In this document: positions 53,982-62,244 of the stretch, one piece after another
Layout: each line of letters begins with the position of its first letter
Numbering within the stretch: position 1 is the first letter of the stretch
NCBI GenBank assembly: GCA_905339235.1
Contig: CAJPFG010000009.1
Location: forward strand, 1 to 64,000
DNA from: Phycisphaerales bacterium
GTDB taxonomy: Bacteria > Planctomycetota > Phycisphaerae > Phycisphaerales > UBA1924
Direction of reading: 5' to 3'
Length of the DNA stretch: 64,000 bases
Notes under the pieces: generated by a model
Databases searched by the model: none
The model's input: the letters and a program-made list of their open reading frames with translations, nothing else
What the model was told of the DNA's origin: nothing
Program-made: the position numbers and the translations under genes

Positions 53982-54928
53982 ACCACACCCTCTCGATCCT
54001 TTGGGCGTGCTTCGACACGACCGAACCCGAGTTCTCTGCCTCCGAGTTGGCATCCTGGCCTGCTGCCGATCGCAAGTGGTTGCTTGAGGCGGGAGTTCTC
54101 AAGGAGACCAGCGCGGCGACCTTGATCGCATGCCCGTCGTGCGAGGACGGTCACGTCGAAGAGGTGCTGGAACTGCCCGAGTCCGCCCCGCGACGGTTCT
54201 TCATCCCGTGCCCCGACGCAGTCAGGGTTGAGATCGATCTCGAGGGTCTCCGCCGGTGGACGGTCGATGTGGACACAGTGGCGGAACTGATCGCGGGTGG
54301 ACTCGCCCTGACCGGTCCTGTGAAGCCGGTCGAGCCGGGCCGCCTCTGGCGGTTGGGTACGACGCGGATGGGTCAGTCGTCGCGCGAGGTTGTCCTGTTC
54401 CGGCAACCGGACGCAGAAGACGGCGCGAGAATTGCCGCGCACATCGGCCAGACCGGCCGGCCGATCGTCCTCTTTGCGGGAGGAGAACCTCCCCCATCTG
54501 TATGGCCGGGACGCACGCCGGCATGCGTGGCGCTGTCCCGCGTGCTCTCGCACAACGGCACAGGGCTGCAGGTCGATCCCTTTCTCCTTCACGACCTCGT
54601 GAGCCGTGCGGATGATCTGCAGTCTCAGACGCACGCGATCCCTATCGATCCGAAAAGCAGGAAGCTCGTTGTGCGCCGCCAGTTGAAGGCAGAGTTGACA
54701 TCGCATCTGGAGGACAGCAATCTCGTGGCGGCGTACCGCCAGCACGGCTCGATGCGTGAGGCCGCCACGGCGCTGACCAAGGAGAGAGGCAAGCCGGTCA
54801 CCAAAGACATGGTCCAGCGCGCGGTCACTCGCGCCGGCGGGGCCAAGGCGGTGCTGAACTCCGAGGACAGCGAGTCGGTCACGCGGACTGTCGCGTCGCA
54901 CCGACGCGACAAGGGCGGAAGATTCTGA
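53978..54928 (+). CDS. Unknown protein with zinc-ribbon-like site, second of the pair
   Basis: 316 aa from GTG 53978; the frame is open to 53903 but the overlap with the previous stop fixes the start. A possible zinc-binding cluster lies at CPSCEDGHVEEV with a further Cys in FFIPCPDAVRVEI (about 48-80). The C-terminus (VAAYRQHGSMREAATALTKE, then VTKDMVQRAVTRAGGAKAVL) looks like a helix-turn-helix. So it may be a DNA-binding partner of the 52812 protein. No family recognised. Last gene of the island before a mostly non-coding gap (54929-55143). Confidence 0.72.
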   Translation: MNHTLSILWACFDTTEPEFSASELASWPAADRKWLLEAGVLKETSAATLIACPSCEDGHVEEVLELPESAPRRFFIPCPDAVRVEIDLEGLRRWTVDVDTVAELIAGGLALTGPVKPVEPGRLWRLGTTRMGQSSREVVLFRQPDAEDGARIAAHIGQTGRPIVLFAGGEPPPSVWPGRTPACVALSRVLSHNGTGLQVDPFLLHDLVSRADDLQSQTHAIPIDPKSRKLVVRRQLKAELTSHLEDSNLVAAYRQHGSMREAATALTKERGKPVTKDMVQRAVTRAGGAKAVLNSEDSESVTRTVASHRRDKGGRF

Positions 54929-55143
54929 AGATCGTGCAGGTGCCGTGAAAACAGGCCTCTGCGCGTTGTTCGACAACTCATGTGCGCGCCGCGGGATGTT
55001 CAGAACCGCGACACCGGCGGGTGGGTCCGAGGGCCACGAGGGCCATAACCCGCCGGTCGCTTCAAGCTCGTGAGTGTCCGTGGCGTGCGCCGCGGCGCGA
55101 GGTTGGCGCAGGCGGGTGATGACTCCGGCCCCGGAGGTCACCC

Positions 55144-55722
55144 GTGACCAACGGCGCATCACTGAACGACTCGTACATCCGCACGCTCATCCTGATCAAG
55201 GCCCGCCGCCTCTTGGCGTCCCCCGCGTTCCGCGGCGTGGAGCGGGAAGACATCCTGCATGACCTCACGCTGATCCTCGCCACCCGTATCGACCAGTTCG
55301 ATCCCGCACGAAGTCAGTTTCGCACGTTCGTGTCCCGTGTTCTGGACTCCGCCGCCATCACGCTCTTGCGTGCTCGCCGCCGGGCCAAGCGGGCCGGCGG
55401 CCTCAACCTGCGGTCAATCGAGACCCTCCGCGAGCAGGCGTCCACGGACCCGGTGACCGGGTCGGCGGCTCTGCGCGAGGCCGACGCCGCACGCCGGCTT
55501 GGGCTCGATGTGCCGTCGCCCGCGGAGGAGTTCATCGTCCGCGAGTCGATCCGCGAGATCGTCGCGGCGCTGCCCCCGGATCTGGCCGAGCTCTGCCGCT
55601 TCCTCCGGGAGGGCTCCGAGGTGGCAGCAGCGCGCGATCTGGGCATCTCTCGCCGCCAGGTCCGCAACCGCATCGCCGAGTTGCGGAAGCGGTTCGCGGC
55701 GGGGGGCTTCGGCGCGGAGTGA
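55144..55722 (+). CDS. Sigma-70-like factor
   Basis: 192 aa. Region 2-like block REDILHDLTLILATRIDQFD and FRTFVSRVLDSAAITLLRAR; region 4-like block LPPDLAELCRFLREGSEVAA with a final HTH AARDLGISRRQVRNRIAELR. Short, without regions 1 or 3, so similar to ECF or phage-encoded sigma factors. It heads the phage-like replication block and probably directs its transcription or controls a late switch. Preceded by a 215-bp non-coding gap with no clear promoter. Confidence 0.78.
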   Translation: MTNGASLNDSYIRTLILIKARRLLASPAFRGVEREDILHDLTLILATRIDQFDPARSQFRTFVSRVLDSAAITLLRARRRAKRAGGLNLRSIETLREQASTDPVTGSAALREADAARRLGLDVPSPAEEFIVRESIREIVAALPPDLAELCRFLREGSEVAAARDLGISRRQVRNRIAELRKRFAAGGFGAE

Positions 55723-55749
55723 GGCGGGCGGACAGCGGCACGCCGGATG

Positions 55750-55764
55750 GCGTAGGTAGCCGGG
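55750..55764 (+). repeat. 15-bp direct repeat, right copy
   Basis: GCGTAGGTAGCCGGG, identical to 33814-33828, between the sigma-like gene and the next small gene. Confidence 0.6.
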
Positions 55765-55798
55765 GAGAGCCGCCCGAGTGCGGACTCGGGAGCCTCCA

Positions 55799-56104
55799 AT
55801 GACCACCGGCGTGTACCGCTTCACATTCGACAAGGGCGTCGCGCTCCCCGACGCGGAGGCGACTTTGCACCTGGCGATGATCGCCGCAGAAGGGCTCTTT
55901 AGCAGTGCTCTGGTTCGCATGGATGTGAGCTTCGCGGTGGACGAGCCGCGTCGCAGTCTCAGCGTCGATGGGAGCACGCCTGTCGGCTCAGCAGTCGTCC
56001 GCATGTTCACCTCGCTCCTGCTGCGTGAGTTCGGCGAGGACGCCTTCACCGTCCGTCGCGTGGAGGCGCCCTCGCCCGGACGGTCAGTAGCGAGCGCGGC
56101 GTGA
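55799..56104 (+). CDS. Small hypothetical protein
   Basis: 101 aa from ATG 55799 (MTTGVYRFTFDKGVALPDAE); an open frame upstream from 55778 adds seven residues. No family recognised. Alternating strands and one helix (LPDAEATLHLAMIAAEGLFS, VDVSF-type strands). Its 3' end overlaps the start region of the ATPase gene, consistent with one transcript. Confidence 0.6.
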   Translation: MTTGVYRFTFDKGVALPDAEATLHLAMIAAEGLFSSALVRMDVSFAVDEPRRSLSVDGSTPVGSAVVRMFTSLLLREFGEDAFTVRRVEAPSPGRSVASAA

Positions 56105-56190
56105 CCATCGCCCTGCCCCTCGTCCGCCTTGGCCAGGGCGACTTCGTCCGCGACATCTTTCCCGAAGACCTCGATCCATCTGGAGACCGC

Positions 56191-57018
56191 ATGACCGCCA
56201 CCAGTTTGATGACCCAGATCAAGAAGGGCCGCAACCCCAAGCCCCGCCGCGTGATGCTGTACGGCACGCACGGCATCGGAAAGTCCACATTCGGCGCTAT
56301 GGCCGAGAACCCGATCTTCATCCCGACCGAGGACGGCCTGGGCGACATCGAGTGCGAGTCGTTCCCGCTGGCACGGTCGCTCGGCGATGTGATGGCGGCG
56401 CTGGAGTCGCTCTATTCCGGCGAGCACGGGTACAGAACCGTCGTCATCGACTCGCTCGACTGGCTCGAGCGGCTGATCTGGCGCGAAGTCTGCGACGACG
56501 AGCAGGCCGAGAGCATCGAGAAGATTGGGTATGCGAAGGGGTATGCGTTCGCCATCGAGAAGTGGCGAACGGTGCTCGGGGCGCTCGACGCCCTCCGCGG
56601 CGATCGTGGCATGACCGTCGTCGTCATTGCCCACGCCAAAATCGAGAAGTTCGAGAACCCCGAGACCGTGCCGTACGACCGCTACTCGCCGCGCCTTCAC
56701 AAGCTCGCCTCCGCGCTCGTGCAGGAGTGGGCCGACGAGGTGCTCTTCGCCACCTACAAAGTGCTCACGGTCAAGGTGGACGAGGCCTTCAACAAGGCCA
56801 AGCACAACGGCGTCGGCACCGGCGAGCGGATCATCCGCACCGTCGAGCGCCCGGCGCACGTCGCCAAGAACCGCCTGAACCTGCCCGAGGAACTGCCCCT
56901 CGACTACCGCGTCTTCGCGGAGCACGTCGCCGCCTCGCGCGGCGAGTCCGCCCCCACTGCACCCATCACCCAGAACACCGACGCCGCGCCCAGCGAGGGC
57001 GCGGCCGCAACCAACTGA
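56191..57018 (+). CDS. Phage-type AAA ATPase (Sak4/RecA-like)
   Basis: 275 aa from ATG 56191, chosen because GGAG lies 5 nt before it; a GTG at 56101, overlapping the previous stop, would add 30 residues. Walker A MLYGTHGIGKSTFGAM, Walker B-type TVVIDSLDWLERL, sensor-like MTVVVIAHAKIEKF. This is the short single-domain RecA-like fold of phage Sak4 annealing ATPases, which work with the phage ssDNA-binding protein in recombination. Followed 14 bp later by a DUF669 gene. Confidence 0.82.
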   Translation: MTATSLMTQIKKGRNPKPRRVMLYGTHGIGKSTFGAMAENPIFIPTEDGLGDIECESFPLARSLGDVMAALESLYSGEHGYRTVVIDSLDWLERLIWREVCDDEQAESIEKIGYAKGYAFAIEKWRTVLGALDALRGDRGMTVVVIAHAKIEKFENPETVPYDRYSPRLHKLASALVQEWADEVLFATYKVLTVKVDEAFNKAKHNGVGTGERIIRTVERPAHVAKNRLNLPEELPLDYRVFAEHVAASRGESAPTAPITQNTDAAPSEGAAATN

Positions 57019-57032
57019 AAGGACTCTGACCA

Positions 57033-57509
57033 ATGGCGACCCTGAACAACTTCGACGCGAACAACGTGGACCCCTCCGTCGCCCTCGACCCGATCCCCGC
57101 GGGCAAGTACATCGCCGTCATCACCGAGACGGAGATGAAGCCGACGAAGACCGGCGGCGGGAAGTACCTCCAGCTCACGTTCCAGGTGCTCGACGGCGAG
57201 TACAAGGGCCGCCTCGTGTGGGCGCGGCTCAACCTGGAGAACAAAAGCGAGATGACGGTGAAGATCGCGCGCGGCGAACTGTCCGCGATCTGCCGCGCCG
57301 TCGGGGTCATGGCCCCGAAGGACTCGATCGAGCTCCACAACATCCCGCTGGAGATCAACGTCGGGCTGAAGAAGCGTGACGACAACGGCGAGTTCACGAA
57401 CGTGATCAAGGGCTACACCAAGAAGGGCAGCAACGGGGGCGGCGGCGCAGCCGGCGCTCGCGTGCCCGTGGGCGTCGGCCCAGGGGGCACGCCGCCCTGG
57501 AAGCGATAA
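57033..57509 (+). CDS. DUF669 family protein (phage ssDNA-binding-like)
   Basis: 158 aa with AAGGA 9 nt before the ATG. Pattern LDPIPAGKYIAVITETEMKP, GKYLQLTFQVLDGEYKGRLV, WARLNLENKSEMTVKIARGE and LSAICRAVGVMAPKD is typical of DUF669, a family beside Sak4/RusA genes in many phages and thought to bind ssDNA. A glycine-rich tail (KGSNGGGGAAG) ends the protein; there is no acidic SSB tip here. Confidence 0.85.
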   Translation: MATLNNFDANNVDPSVALDPIPAGKYIAVITETEMKPTKTGGGKYLQLTFQVLDGEYKGRLVWARLNLENKSEMTVKIARGELSAICRAVGVMAPKDSIELHNIPLEINVGLKKRDDNGEFTNVIKGYTKKGSNGGGGAAGARVPVGVGPGGTPPWKR

Positions 57510-57523
57510 GCCCATCTGGTCGT

Positions 57524-57868
57524 GTCCTCGAGCTCCCGTACCCGCCGAGTGTGAACCACATCTGGCGTCGCATGGGGCACAGGACCGTCATCAGTCGCGA
57601 GGGTCGGCGCTATCGCACGGACGTGTGCGCCACCCTCGCGGCGATGAAGGTCGAGCGGCTGGACGGGTGACTGTCGGTGCGAGTCACCGTTTGCCCGCCC
57701 GATCACCGCCGGCGCGACCTGGACAACGTGCAGAAGGCGCTGCTTGACGCGCTGGCCAAAGGCGGGGCGTACCGAGACGACTCGCAGATCGATCGGCTGG
57801 AAGTGGAGCGAGGCCCGGTGACGCCGGGCGGCAAGGTGCTGGTGGAGATCACGCGAATCAAACCATGA
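57524..57868 (+). pseudogene. RusA-like Holliday junction resolvase gene interrupted by TGA
   Basis: In one frame the region encodes VLELPYPPSVNHIWRRMGH and RTDVCATLAAMKVERLDG, then a TGA (57668-57670), then LSVRVTVCPPDHRRRDLDNV and QKALLDALAKGGAYRDDSQI DRLEVERGPV. This is a complete RusA outline: the PPSVNHIWR start and the RDLDN and D-DS-QID catalytic acids. The stop divides it, and no good start codon precedes the first part. A GTG at 57677 could restart the second half (64 aa), which still holds the acidic residues. The stop overlaps the helicase start (ATGA). Confidence 0.75.
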
Positions 57869-59565
57869 ACCTCCGACCCTATCAATCCGAAGCCGTCGCC
57901 GCGGTGTATGAGCACCTGCGGACCCGCGACGACAACCCCTGTGTGGTCATCCCGACCGGCGGGGGCAAGACGCCCGTGATCGCCACGATCTGCCGCGACG
58001 CGGTCGGGCCGTGGAACGGGCGCGTTGTCATCTTGGCCCACGTCAAGGAACTCCTCGAGCAGGCCGCGGACAAGCTCCGGCACATCGCGCCGGACGTGCC
58101 CGTGGGCATCTACTCGGCGGGCCTCAAGCGCAAGGACCTCGGGTACGCCGTCACGATCGCGGGCATCCAGTCCATCTACCAGCGGGCGTGCGACCTGGGG
58201 CCGGTGGACCTGCTCATCGTGGACGAGGCGCACCTGATCCCGCCGGACGGCGAGGGGATGTACCGCCAGTTCATCGCCGATGCCAAGGTCGTGAACCCGC
58301 TGGCGCGGGTGATCGGGCTCACGGCAACGCCGTTCCGCATGAAGTCCGGCCCGATCTGCGAGCCCGGCAACATCCTCAACCATGTCTGCTTCGAGGTGGG
58401 GGTGCGCGAACTGATCGTGCAGGGCTTCCTCTCCCCGCTGCGGACGAAGGCGGGGCTCCAGAAGGTGAGCACCGACGACCTGCATGTCCGCGCCGGCGAG
58501 TTCGTCGCCAGCGAGGTCGAGGACCTCATGGACAAGGACGCCCTGGTCGAGGGCGCGTGCGCCGAGATCGTCGAGCACACCCGCCCCCCACACGACCGCA
58601 CCGCCACGCTGATCTTCTCGTCGGGCATCCGGCACGGGCAGCACGTCGTGGAGGTGCTGAAGTCCAAGCACGGTGTCGAGTGCGGGTTCGTGTCCGGCGA
58701 CACGCCCGCGGGCGTGCGGAGCGGCATTCTTGACCGATTCCGCTCGGGGGCGCTCAAGTACCTATGCAACGTGAATGTCCTCACGACGGGTTTCGACGCC
58801 CCGCACATCGACTGCGTCGCGCTCGTGAGGCCGACCATGTCGCCCGGCCTGTACTACCAGATGGTCGGGCGGGGCTTCCGCCTGCATCCTGGCAAGGCCG
58901 ACTGCCTCGTTCTGGACTTCGGCGGCAACGTCCTCCGGCACGGGCCTGTGGATGCCATCCGCATCACCACGGACGATCGAGGCGAGGGCGAGGCCCCGGC
59001 AAAGGAATGCCCGCAATGCCACGCGCTCATCGCGGCGGGCTACCAGACCTGCCCGCAATGCGGGCACCAGTTCCCCGAGCCCAACAAGCAGAAGCACGAG
59101 GCGCAGGCCAGCACCGAGGGCATCCTCAGCGATCAGACCACCCGCGAGGAGCACCACGTCAGCGAGACGACGTACCACGTCCACATGAAGCGGAACGATC
59201 CGGCCGCGCCGCTCACGATGCGCGTCGAGTACCGGGTCGGCTTCAACCACTACTTCCGCGAGTGGGTCTGCTTCGACCACACCGGATATGCCCGCACCAA
59301 GGCCGAGGCGTGGTGGCGGGCGCGGTCCGTCGAGCCCGTGCCCGGCGGCACCGAGGAGGCGGTCGAGCTCGCGCGGGCGGGAGCGCTCGCGCCAGCGCTG
59401 CACATCACGGTCGAGAAGAAGGCTGGCGAGCAGTTCGAGCGGGTGGTCGCGCACCGGCTGGGGGACAAACCACCGCGGCTCGAGGGCGATGAAGGCCTCC
59501 CCGAGCGACTGCCCGAGCCGGTCGGCACCACGTACGGCATCCCCGACGACGACATCCCCTTCTGA
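57865..59565 (+). CDS. SF2 DEAD-box-like helicase with zinc ribbon and SSB-like C-terminal tip
   Basis: 566 aa. Motor: RPYQSEAVAAVYEHLRTRD, IPTGGGKTPVIATI (Walker A), IVDEAHLIPPDGEG (DEAH), LTATPFRMKSGPI, VLTTGFDAPHIDCVALVRPT and YYQMVGRGFRLHPGK (motif VI). A zinc ribbon (CPQCHALIAAGYQTCPQCGHQF, residues about 372-393) follows. The last six residues are DDDIPF, the exact acidic tip of bacterial SSB proteins used to recruit repair and replication partners. Phage-type helicase, probably acting at the replication fork or in recombination. Confidence 0.9.
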   Translation: MNLRPYQSEAVAAVYEHLRTRDDNPCVVIPTGGGKTPVIATICRDAVGPWNGRVVILAHVKELLEQAADKLRHIAPDVPVGIYSAGLKRKDLGYAVTIAGIQSIYQRACDLGPVDLLIVDEAHLIPPDGEGMYRQFIADAKVVNPLARVIGLTATPFRMKSGPICEPGNILNHVCFEVGVRELIVQGFLSPLRTKAGLQKVSTDDLHVRAGEFVASEVEDLMDKDALVEGACAEIVEHTRPPHDRTATLIFSSGIRHGQHVVEVLKSKHGVECGFVSGDTPAGVRSGILDRFRSGALKYLCNVNVLTTGFDAPHIDCVALVRPTMSPGLYYQMVGRGFRLHPGKADCLVLDFGGNVLRHGPVDAIRITTDDRGEGEAPAKECPQCHALIAAGYQTCPQCGHQFPEPNKQKHEAQASTEGILSDQTTREEHHVSETTYHVHMKRNDPAAPLTMRVEYRVGFNHYFREWVCFDHTGYARTKAEAWWRARSVEPVPGGTEEAVELARAGALAPALHITVEKKAGEQFERVVAHRLGDKPPRLEGDEGLPERLPEPVGTTYGIPDDDIPF

Positions 59566-59578
59566 ACAGGAGCACACG

Positions 59579-59971
59579 ATGATCACGATCACCATCGAAG
59601 AGACGGACAAGGACGGCCGGGTGCTGGGGCGGCACGTCGCCTCGGCCCCCATCGACAAGAACGACGCCAAGGGGGTGGGCTCGCTGCTGGCCCGTAGCGT
59701 CGGCGGGTTGATGTACCACGGCCAGACGCGTGCCGAGGTGCCGCTGCTGATCGCGGCGGCGGGGACGCACCGCTCCAGCCGCTGCACCCAGGCGATCGCG
59801 CACGCCCTGGGGCTGGCCGGGAGCGAGCACAGCTTCGAGTACGCGGTGAAGCCCGTTGTGGACCTCGACCGTCTGCTCGATTACCGCGCGAGCAAGAAGG
59901 ACCGCGAGCACGCGGCGCAGATGCTCAAGATCATGGGCGCCGGCGTCAAGTCGAAGGGGGACGACGAGTAA
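59579..59971 (+). CDS. Small hypothetical phage-type protein
   Basis: 130 aa from ATG 59579 with AGGAG 7 nt upstream. Soluble, N-terminal strands MITITIEETDKDGRVLGRHV, then helical (RTQAIAHALGLAG-type) and a charged tail KSKGDDE. No family recognised. Wedged 3 bp before the primase start, hence co-transcribed. Confidence 0.65.
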   Translation: MITITIEETDKDGRVLGRHVASAPIDKNDAKGVGSLLARSVGGLMYHGQTRAEVPLLIAAAGTHRSSRCTQAIAHALGLAGSEHSFEYAVKPVVDLDRLLDYRASKKDREHAAQMLKIMGAGVKSKGDDE

Positions 59972-59974
59972 GCG

Positions 59975-62152
59975 ATGAGCGACGGCCCGGCAAACCTGCT
60001 CGACGCGGCGAGGTGGTACCTCGCGCGCGGCTACGCGCCCATCCCTGTGCCCGCAGGGACGAAGGTGCCCGTGCTCAAGGGGTGGACGGACCTGCGCCTG
60101 GCGGACGCCGACCTGCCGCAGCACTTCAACGGCACGGGGAACATCGGCGTGCTGCTGGGAGAGCCCAGCGGCTGGCTCGTGGACGTGGACCTGGACTGCG
60201 AGGAGGCGGTGGCGCTCGCGCCGGCGTTCCTGCCGCCGACGGGGGCGAAGTCCGGTCGGCCCGGAAAACCATCATCGCACTGGTGGTACGTCTGCGAGGG
60301 GGCGAAGACCCGCAAGCACCAGGACCCCGCCACCAAGAAGATGATCGTCGAGCTCCGGAGCACCGGGGCACAGACCGTCGTCGGCCCGAGCATGCATCCC
60401 TGCGGGGAACCGTACGACCCGCTCGAAGGCGAGCCCGCCGTCGTGGCTGTCGAGACGCTCGGCGCGGCGGTCGCGGCGCTGGCCCGGGCGGTGACGGAGC
60501 AGCGGCATGGGAGCAAGGAAGCGATCGTTTCCCAGCCCCGGCCGCTAGGAAACGATCGCTTCTTAGCGACCGATGCCGTTCTCCGCCGCGCCGAGGCGTA
60601 CCTCGACCGCATCCCGCCGGCGATCTCCGGCTCGGGCGGGCACGGCCAGACGTATGCTGCCGCGACCGCGATGGTGCATGGGTTCGGGCTCGACGCGGAT
60701 ACGGCGCTGGGGCTGCTGCTCGAACGGTACAACCCGCGGTGCCAGCCGCCGTGGTCAGAAAAGGACCTGCGGCACAAGGTCAGCGACGCGGCGAGCAAGC
60801 CGCACGATCGCCCGCACGGGTGGCTGCGCGATGCCCAGCAGCCGGAGGATCTCGGCGGCGTGGACCTCTCCGGGTTCGACCCCGAGCGTCGGCGTGCGGC
60901 TGGTGAGCGCCCCCGATCCGAACGCCCGCCCGACCCCGGGCCGTTCCCCGATCACCTACTCCGCGTGCCGGGCCTCATCGAGCAGGTGGTCGCGCACAAC
61001 CTGGCGACGGCCACGCGGCCGCAGCCTGTGCTGGCGCTGGCGGCGGGGATCTGCCTCCAGGCCGTGCTCGCGGCCCGCAAGGTGCGCGACGAGCGCGGCA
61101 ACCGCACGAACGTCTACTGCGTCGGCGTCGCCCCCTCCGGCGCGGGCAAGGACAACGCCCGCAAGGTCAACAAGAACATCCTCTTCGCCGCCGACATGGT
61201 GGAGCACGAGGGAAACGAGGACCTGGCGTCGGACGCGGGGCTGGTCACCGCCGTGGAGGCCGAGCCGGCGATCCTGTTCCAAATCGACGAGTTCGGCCGT
61301 TTCCTCCGCACCATCGGCGACCCGAAGAAGGCCCCGCACCTGTTTAACGTGCTGACGGCGCTCATGAAGCTCTACAGCAGCGCCGACACGGTCTTCCGGG
61401 GCAAGGCCTACGCCGACAAGAAGCGGAACAAGGTGGTCGATCAGCCGTGCGTGAGCGTCTACGGCACCACCGTCCCCGAGCACTTCTTCGAGTCCCTCAC
61501 CGCCGACAGCCTCAGCGACGGGTTCATCGCCCGCCTGCTCGTGTTCGAGTCGGCCGACACGCCGGCGCGGCAGCGCGCCAAGGCGACGGGCGTCCCCGAA
61601 CCCCTGAAGCAGGCCGCCGAGTGGTGGGGATCGTTCAAGCCCGGCGGCAACCTCGCCCCCGAGCACCCCCAGCCGATCGTGGTCGAGGCCACGCCGGAGG
61701 CGGGCGCGGTGTTCGATGCGCTCGCCGCGATGGTGGACGCCGAGCTCGGCAAACCCGACGAGGCGGGCCGGTCTCTGTGGGCCCGAGCCGAGGAGAAGGC
61801 CTGCCGCCTGGCGCTGATCTACGCCTGCTCCGCGAACGCCCAGAAGCCGGTGATCGACGGGGACGCGGCCCGCTGGGCGTGCGACCTGTCGTCGTACCTG
61901 ACGCGGCGGATGCTCTACATCGCCCACGAGTGGGTCGCCGACGGCGTCTTCGACGCCCGGCAGAAGCGCGTGGTCCGGGTGGTGCGCAAGGCGGGTGGAA
62001 AGATCTCCCGCAGTGAACTCTGCCGCAAGACGCAGTGGTTGACGCAGCGGGAGCGTCAGGAAGTCATCGACAACCTCCTGGAAACGCAGCAGTTGCGGCA
62101 GGAGGAGGAAACGTCCGCGACGCGGCCGAAGGTGGTGTATGCGCTGGCCTGA
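59975..62152 (+). CDS. Primase-polymerase with DUF3987-type ATPase domain
   Basis: 725 aa. Bifunctional primase/polymerase N-domain (about 1-200): YLARGYAPIPVPAGTKVPVL, GVLLGEPSGWLVDVDLDCEE (the DVDLD acidic metal site), HWWYV, and STGAQTVVGPSMHPCGEPYD. After a linker, a DUF3987-type ATPase/helicase from about 325: VYCVGVAPSGAGKDNARKVN (Walker A-like), ILFQIDEFGRFLRT, HLFNVLTALMKLYSSADTVF and DGFIARLLVFESADTP. Such fusions start replication of phages and plasmids. The C-terminal 100 residues include a winged-helix pattern (RVVRVVRKAGGKISRSELCR). Confidence 0.9.
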   Translation: MSDGPANLLDAARWYLARGYAPIPVPAGTKVPVLKGWTDLRLADADLPQHFNGTGNIGVLLGEPSGWLVDVDLDCEEAVALAPAFLPPTGAKSGRPGKPSSHWWYVCEGAKTRKHQDPATKKMIVELRSTGAQTVVGPSMHPCGEPYDPLEGEPAVVAVETLGAAVAALARAVTEQRHGSKEAIVSQPRPLGNDRFLATDAVLRRAEAYLDRIPPAISGSGGHGQTYAAATAMVHGFGLDADTALGLLLERYNPRCQPPWSEKDLRHKVSDAASKPHDRPHGWLRDAQQPEDLGGVDLSGFDPERRRAAGERPRSERPPDPGPFPDHLLRVPGLIEQVVAHNLATATRPQPVLALAAGICLQAVLAARKVRDERGNRTNVYCVGVAPSGAGKDNARKVNKNILFAADMVEHEGNEDLASDAGLVTAVEAEPAILFQIDEFGRFLRTIGDPKKAPHLFNVLTALMKLYSSADTVFRGKAYADKKRNKVVDQPCVSVYGTTVPEHFFESLTADSLSDGFIARLLVFESADTPARQRAKATGVPEPLKQAAEWWGSFKPGGNLAPEHPQPIVVEATPEAGAVFDALAAMVDAELGKPDEAGRSLWARAEEKACRLALIYACSANAQKPVIDGDAARWACDLSSYLTRRMLYIAHEWVADGVFDARQKRVVRVVRKAGGKISRSELCRKTQWLTQRERQEVIDNLLETQQLRQEEETSATRPKVVYALA
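60519..60561. repeat. Perfect inverted repeat inside the primase gene
   Basis: AAGCGATCGTTTCC (60519-60532) and GGAAACGATCGCTT (60548-60561), a 14-bp perfect stem with a 15-nt loop, extendable by a G-C and by G-T and A-T pairs. Encoded protein SKEAIVSQPRPLGNDRFLA lies in a linker. Purpose unclear. Confidence 0.75.
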
Positions 62153-62156
62153 ACCG

Positions 62157-62244
62157 AATCTTTCAATCTTTCACCTATTCACCGCGCGCGCACGCGGGGC
62201 GCGGGTGCATGGGTGTAAGGGAGGTATTGAAAGATTGAAAGATC
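62157..62244. repeat. Inverted pair of tandem iteron-like repeats after the primase gene
   Basis: AATCTTTC twice in tandem (62157-62172) faces GAAAGATT plus GAAAGATC (62229-62244), giving a 15-bp perfect inverted repeat (62158-62172 with 62229-62243) with outer ACCT/AGGT complementarity and a 56-nt GC-rich loop. The AT-rich arms directly follow a primase gene and could be an origin or regulatory element. Confidence 0.7.

Noticed and set aside
57668..57670. TGA in the RusA gene read as a sense codon or selenocysteine
   Set aside because: All other genes here use TGA as a normal stop, there is no SECIS-like structure I can see, and RusA has no Cys/Sec there.
62158..62243. Inverted repeat after the primase gene as a simple terminator
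   Set aside because: The loop is 56 nt, the arms are AT-rich tandem repeats and no T-run follows.
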